DNA of 17,252 nucleotides. It comes from CAZUVQ01 sp964623915. Its GTDB lineage: Bacteria > Bacillota > Clostridia > UMGS1883 > UMGS1540. Shown in pieces: positions 14,878 to 17,252 of the stretch; within the stretch, counting starts at the first letter, position 1, and each line of letters starts with the position of its first letter. The position numbers and the translations under genes are program-made. The notes below the pieces were generated by a model that was given only the letters and a program-made list of their open reading frames with translations, did no database searches and was not told where the DNA came from. The stretch spans positions 1 through 17,252 of the forward strand of contig CAZUVQ010000030.1 of NCBI GenBank assembly GCA_964623915.1. The letters are read 5' to 3'.

Positions 14878-15429
14878 TCAAATAACTACCACAAGCAGTT
14901 TTGCTTCTTTTCCGTCAAGAGATGCCATGCCGTGGGGGTAACTGGAATCATAATATATAGAATCCCCCTCTTCCAAAATTATATCCTTACCATTAATATG
15001 AACAAGCGTTCTGCCCTCAAGACAGTAATCAAATTCCTGACCGAAATGAGTGTTGGTACTAACTTCATTTTCACCCTTTGGGGCAACAGTAACAAGAAGT
15101 GGAAGAACCTTGTTGCCGGCAAAATTATATGCCATATGGAGGTAGTCGTATTGTTTGCTTCTTTCTATTTTCAAGCCTTTTCCATTTTTAACATGCTGGT
15201 AAATCTTAAGCCTTGGTGCTTCTCCTGACAAAAGCTCATATACCTGAATTTTAAAATAACGTGCGGCTTCTGAAAGAAAGCTTATTGGTAAATCAATACT
15301 GCCGCTTTCGTATTCAAGATACTGTTCATGAGTAATAGCAAACATTTTTGCCATTTGCTCGGTGGTGATACCTTCTATTTCCCGAAGCTCACGAAGGCGC
15401 ATTGCAATTTTTTTAATATCATCACTCAT
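14878..15429 (-). CDS. XRE-family transcriptional regulator with cupin domain
   Basis: A 183-aa DNA-binding regulator. The N-terminal helix-turn-helix (about 7-66; MRLRELREIEGITTEQMAKM, then YLEYESGSIDLP) would bind an operator. The C-terminal cupin_2 beta-barrel (about 105-183) probably senses a small ligand. In the cupin, NTHFGQEFDYCLEG (126-139) corresponds to the usual HxH...E...G motif, but the first His is replaced by Asn126; His128, Glu132 and His166 (PHGM) remain. Metal binding may therefore be altered or absent. It is the first gene of an operon with the pseudouridine synthase and has its own promoter (15466-15494). The AGGGGG ribosome binding site supports the ATG at 15429. Regulators of this architecture often control neighbouring genes; autoregulation is plausible but unproven. 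Confidence 0.9.
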   Translation of the reverse strand: MSDDIKKIAMRLRELREIEGITTEQMAKMFAITHEQYLEYESGSIDLPISFLSEAARYFKIQVYELLSGEAPRLKIYQHVKNGKGLKIERSKQYDYLHMAYNFAGNKVLPLLVTVAPKGENEVSTNTHFGQEFDYCLEGRTLVHINGKDIILEEGDSIYYDSSYPHGMASLDGKEAKLLVVVI

Positions 15430-15465
15430 ACATATAGCCCCCTTCGTTAATGATAGTATAAGCTA

Positions 15466-15494
15466 AGTTTACATCCTAAAACCAAATTTGTCAA
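15466..15494 (-). promoter_or_regulatory. Promoter of the XRE-cupin and pseudouridine synthase operon
   Basis: On the minus strand a perfect TTGACA (15489-15494) and TAAACT (15466-15471) are separated by 17 nt. Transcription would start about 30 nt before the XRE-cupin ATG. The -35 box begins only 6 nt after the stop codon of the DUF4097 gene, and no terminator is visible between them. Confidence 0.78.
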
Positions 15495-15500
15495 GAAAAC

Positions 15501-16598
15501 TTAATACCTATTTACGTGAATATTGCCCGAGGATGTTTTAACATTTATATTTATCTGCGGATCCAAACCAATTTTTGCGGTGCTACTGTTTCTTTTACTG
15601 CTCCTAAACAAAACTTCAAAATCAGCTTTTATATTACCGCAGCTTGTAAGACCTTCAAAATTAAACATAAGTTCATATGGCAATTTTATTTTAACATTTC
15701 CGGAATTGCTTTTTGCTTGTAGGTGACCTACGGGTTGCATTAACAAAACACTGATATTTCCCGAACTTGTTTGAAGAATGCCTTTGCCAGATATACCATC
15801 AATTTTAATATCACCGGATTTACAGCCGATATTATAGGTCTCTGCGTTTATTTTTCCAAGCACCAAAGAGCCGGAAGACGACTTTATGCCAAGTGTTAAA
15901 GCTGTGGTTTCAGTATTTGCAATTTTTCCTGATGACGCTTCAAAACTTATTTCTCTTGCAATAATATTACCATATATTTGAGAGCCAGAGGAACTTTTTG
16001 CAAAAATATCTCCTGTTGCATTTATTTCGCCTTCTATTTTTATTTGACCTGATGATGTTTTTAAAATAAGGTTATTTAGGCTAATTTTCTTTGCTATTTT
16101 TATGTTGCCAGAGCTTGCATGCAAGTTAAAATCCTCAAGGGTAAACTCATCCAGAACATCTATGTTACCGGATGTTGTTGATAAATTGACTGAACCTGCC
16201 CAATCCTTTGGAACCTCTATTTTCAGTTTTTCCTCACACAAATTCAATCCTATATTTATTATAAAATGGGTATTCGTAGAAATAGTTAACTTGTCATCAC
16301 TTTTGTTGGATTTAAATAAAGCTTTATCAGGGGTATTTTTCCTACCGTACTGTGTGACATAAAAATCATCTCTGTCAGATGCTATAAGTTCTATTGAATT
16401 ATAATTTGCATCAACTTCAATTTTTTTAATACCGCCGGAAGATATGTTTTCTTCTTTTTGTAAAATTGTACCGATATGTATACCAAAATATATTTCATTC
16501 ATAAAAACCCCTTTATAATTTGAAAAAATAAAGCAAATGGCAACTAATAATGCAAGTGCCCATACAAGAACAAATATGACAATCTTTGTCTGTTTCAT
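15501..16598 (-). CDS. Membrane-anchored DUF4097-type beta-strand repeat protein
   Basis: Function unknown. The 365-aa protein has an N-terminal hydrophobic anchor (about residues 6-26) with no lipobox or clear cleavage site. The extracellular part carries eleven recurrences of a (S/T)SG-(N/K/Q)-(I/V) motif. Its Gly sits near residues 144, 164, 184, 205, 224, 243, 262, 280, 300, 321 and 359, nearly all 18-21 residues apart, as in a beta-solenoid. The ATG at 16598 is preferred over one 12 nt upstream, because that codon lies within the GGAGGG ribosome binding site. It also makes an ATGA overlap with the stop of the HAAS gene. Such pairs are frequent in Clostridia and are often thought to be envelope-stress or adhesin-like components, but no activity is established from this sequence. 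Confidence 0.85.
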   Translation of the reverse strand: MKQTKIVIFVLVWALALLVAICFIFSNYKGVFMNEIYFGIHIGTILQKEENISSGGIKKIEVDANYNSIELIASDRDDFYVTQYGRKNTPDKALFKSNKSDDKLTISTNTHFIINIGLNLCEEKLKIEVPKDWAGSVNLSTTSGNIDVLDEFTLEDFNLHASSGNIKIAKKISLNNLILKTSSGQIKIEGEINATGDIFAKSSSGSQIYGNIIAREISFEASSGKIANTETTALTLGIKSSSGSLVLGKINAETYNIGCKSGDIKIDGISGKGILQTSSGNISVLLMQPVGHLQAKSNSGNVKIKLPYELMFNFEGLTSCGNIKADFEVLFRSSKRNSSTAKIGLDPQININVKTSSGNIHVNRY

Positions 16599-17248
16599 TG
16601 TTCCCTCCATATATTATACAAACGTATTGCCTGCTGTATAACTGCCGCCGCAAAAAATATCAGCCATGTATAATCCCATCTTTCTGTTGTAAAGCTCAGC
16701 AAAAAATAAACCACAACAGCACTCGTCCAGACGATTCCTCCGCTATTTATCTTTTTGTTAATTATGGATGTTATGCATTGCTGCAAAACAACTGCCATTA
16801 GAAAAACAACCCATGATATATCCCAGCTGTTTGTAAAAAAGCTGATGAGAAAATAAACAAGCAACGTTAATGTCCATAAAGAAGACGATAGTGCTGAATG
16901 CAAGCGTGATGTTTTGTCTGAAAGACTGATTTTTTCCCTGTATTCCTCTGCAAATGAATTATCTTCTTTATTGTATTTTTTCTTGATGAAACGGCACTTG
17001 TTTCTGATGGCCGTATCAGTAAAGCTTTGTTTTTCAACTTCTATTACGTCATCAATCAATCCTGCGATATCACCTATGCCTGAGACAACTGTGGAATATG
17101 CGTCATCCTCACTTTTCCCTTGGTTTACAAGATCTTCATATTTTTCACACATATCGGACAATAGCTCCTCACGAATTTCCATAACCCGCCGTTTATTGGG
17201 GACATCCTTAAAGAAATCATCGACGTACTTTTGAATATTTTCATTCAT
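16595..17248 (-). CDS. HAAS-domain (DUF1700-like) membrane protein with duplicated 2-TM unit
   Basis: The 217-aa protein begins with a helical HAAS-type segment (about 1-75: YVDDFFKDVPNKRR, then the GIGD motif at 57-60). A charged linker follows, then four predicted membrane helices (about 123-210). The helices are two copies of one 35-residue unit, 125-159 and 174-208, sharing 18 identities (W-T, VYFL, SF, WD, QQ-I). HAAS genes usually sit between a PadR-type regulator and DUF4097 proteins. Here the DUF4097 gene follows with an ATGA overlap. On the upstream side TAATG is present, so an upstream gene could end exactly at this start, just outside the window. The ribosome binding site is also outside. 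The start is the ATG at 17248; an upstream alternative cannot be excluded. Confidence 0.82.
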   Translation of the reverse strand: MNENIQKYVDDFFKDVPNKRRVMEIREELLSDMCEKYEDLVNQGKSEDDAYSTVVSGIGDIAGLIDDVIEVEKQSFTDTAIRNKCRFIKKKYNKEDNSFAEEYREKISLSDKTSRLHSALSSSLWTLTLLVYFLISFFTNSWDISWVVFLMAVVLQQCITSIINKKINSGGIVWTSAVVVYFLLSFTTERWDYTWLIFFAAAVIQQAIRLYNIWREQ

Positions 17249-17252
17249 TATT

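Noticed and set aside
14716..15228. 170-codon plus-strand ORF antisense to the pseudouridine synthase and XRE-cupin genes
   Set aside because: Both minus-strand genes have clear family motifs and ribosome binding sites. The antisense frame is low-complexity Phe/Ile/Lys-rich and matches nothing I recognise.
16599..16610. Four extra N-terminal codons for the DUF4097 protein
   Set aside because: That ATG is part of the GGAGGG ribosome binding site. The ATG at 16598 overlaps the upstream stop as ATGA.

Overview
This is about 17.3 kb of bacterial chromosome, most likely from an anaerobic, low-to-moderate-GC Clostridia member (Bacillota, Eubacteriales). The evidence is A/T-rich codon use, strong AGGAGG-type ribosome binding sites, consensus sigma-A promoters with TTGACT or TTGACA boxes and 17-nt spacers, and typically clostridial gene families: a lipoate ligase next to a 2-oxo acid dehydrogenase, a HAAS plus DUF4097 pair, and an XRE-cupin regulator. 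A run of exactly 100 Ns shows this is a scaffolded, probably draft or metagenomic, assembly. No species can be named from the sequence alone.

Positions 1-7389 (+ strand) hold a 2-oxo acid dehydrogenase locus. It contains the 3' part of E2 (acyltransferase), E3 (lpdA), and an unusual single-chain E1 in which the alpha and beta subunits are fused. A 259-bp non-coding element with terminal inverted repeats and nested hairpins follows. Then come lipoate-protein ligase (lplA), which would attach the cofactor to E2, and a PHP-domain metal-dependent hydrolase whose ribosome binding site overlaps the lplA stop codon.

Positions 7431-9299 (+) form an RNA- and ribosome-modification operon behind a near-consensus promoter. 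It contains a 38-aa unrecognised peptide gene, prmA (L11 methyltransferase) and rsmE (16S m3U1498 methyltransferase), joined by an ATGA overlap and then by a 7-nt gap. Positions 9315-12848 (+) form a polar amino-acid ABC transporter operon (binding lipoprotein, permease, ATPase) ending in miaB. Its promoter contains a perfect inverted repeat that looks like an operator. A hairpin separates the binding protein from the permease. The ATPase is interrupted by the assembly gap.

A strong bidirectional terminator at 12867-12913 separates this from a convergent minus-strand half. That half holds a stand-alone MsmK/UgpC-type sugar ABC ATPase (12923-14035), an RsuA-type pseudouridine synthase coupled to an XRE-cupin regulator (14160-15429, own promoter), and a membrane pair made of a DUF4097 beta-repeat protein and a HAAS-domain protein (15501-17248). 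The pair probably continues beyond the right edge.

There are no tRNA or rRNA genes, CRISPR arrays or intact insertion sequences. The most unusual items are the structured inverted-repeat element at 4851-5109, the fused E1 with lineage-specific insertions, the promoter-linked 38-aa gene, and the operator-like site in front of the amino-acid transporter. I did not see a convincing wholly new system. Most genes belong to known families, and novelty is concentrated in these smaller features.
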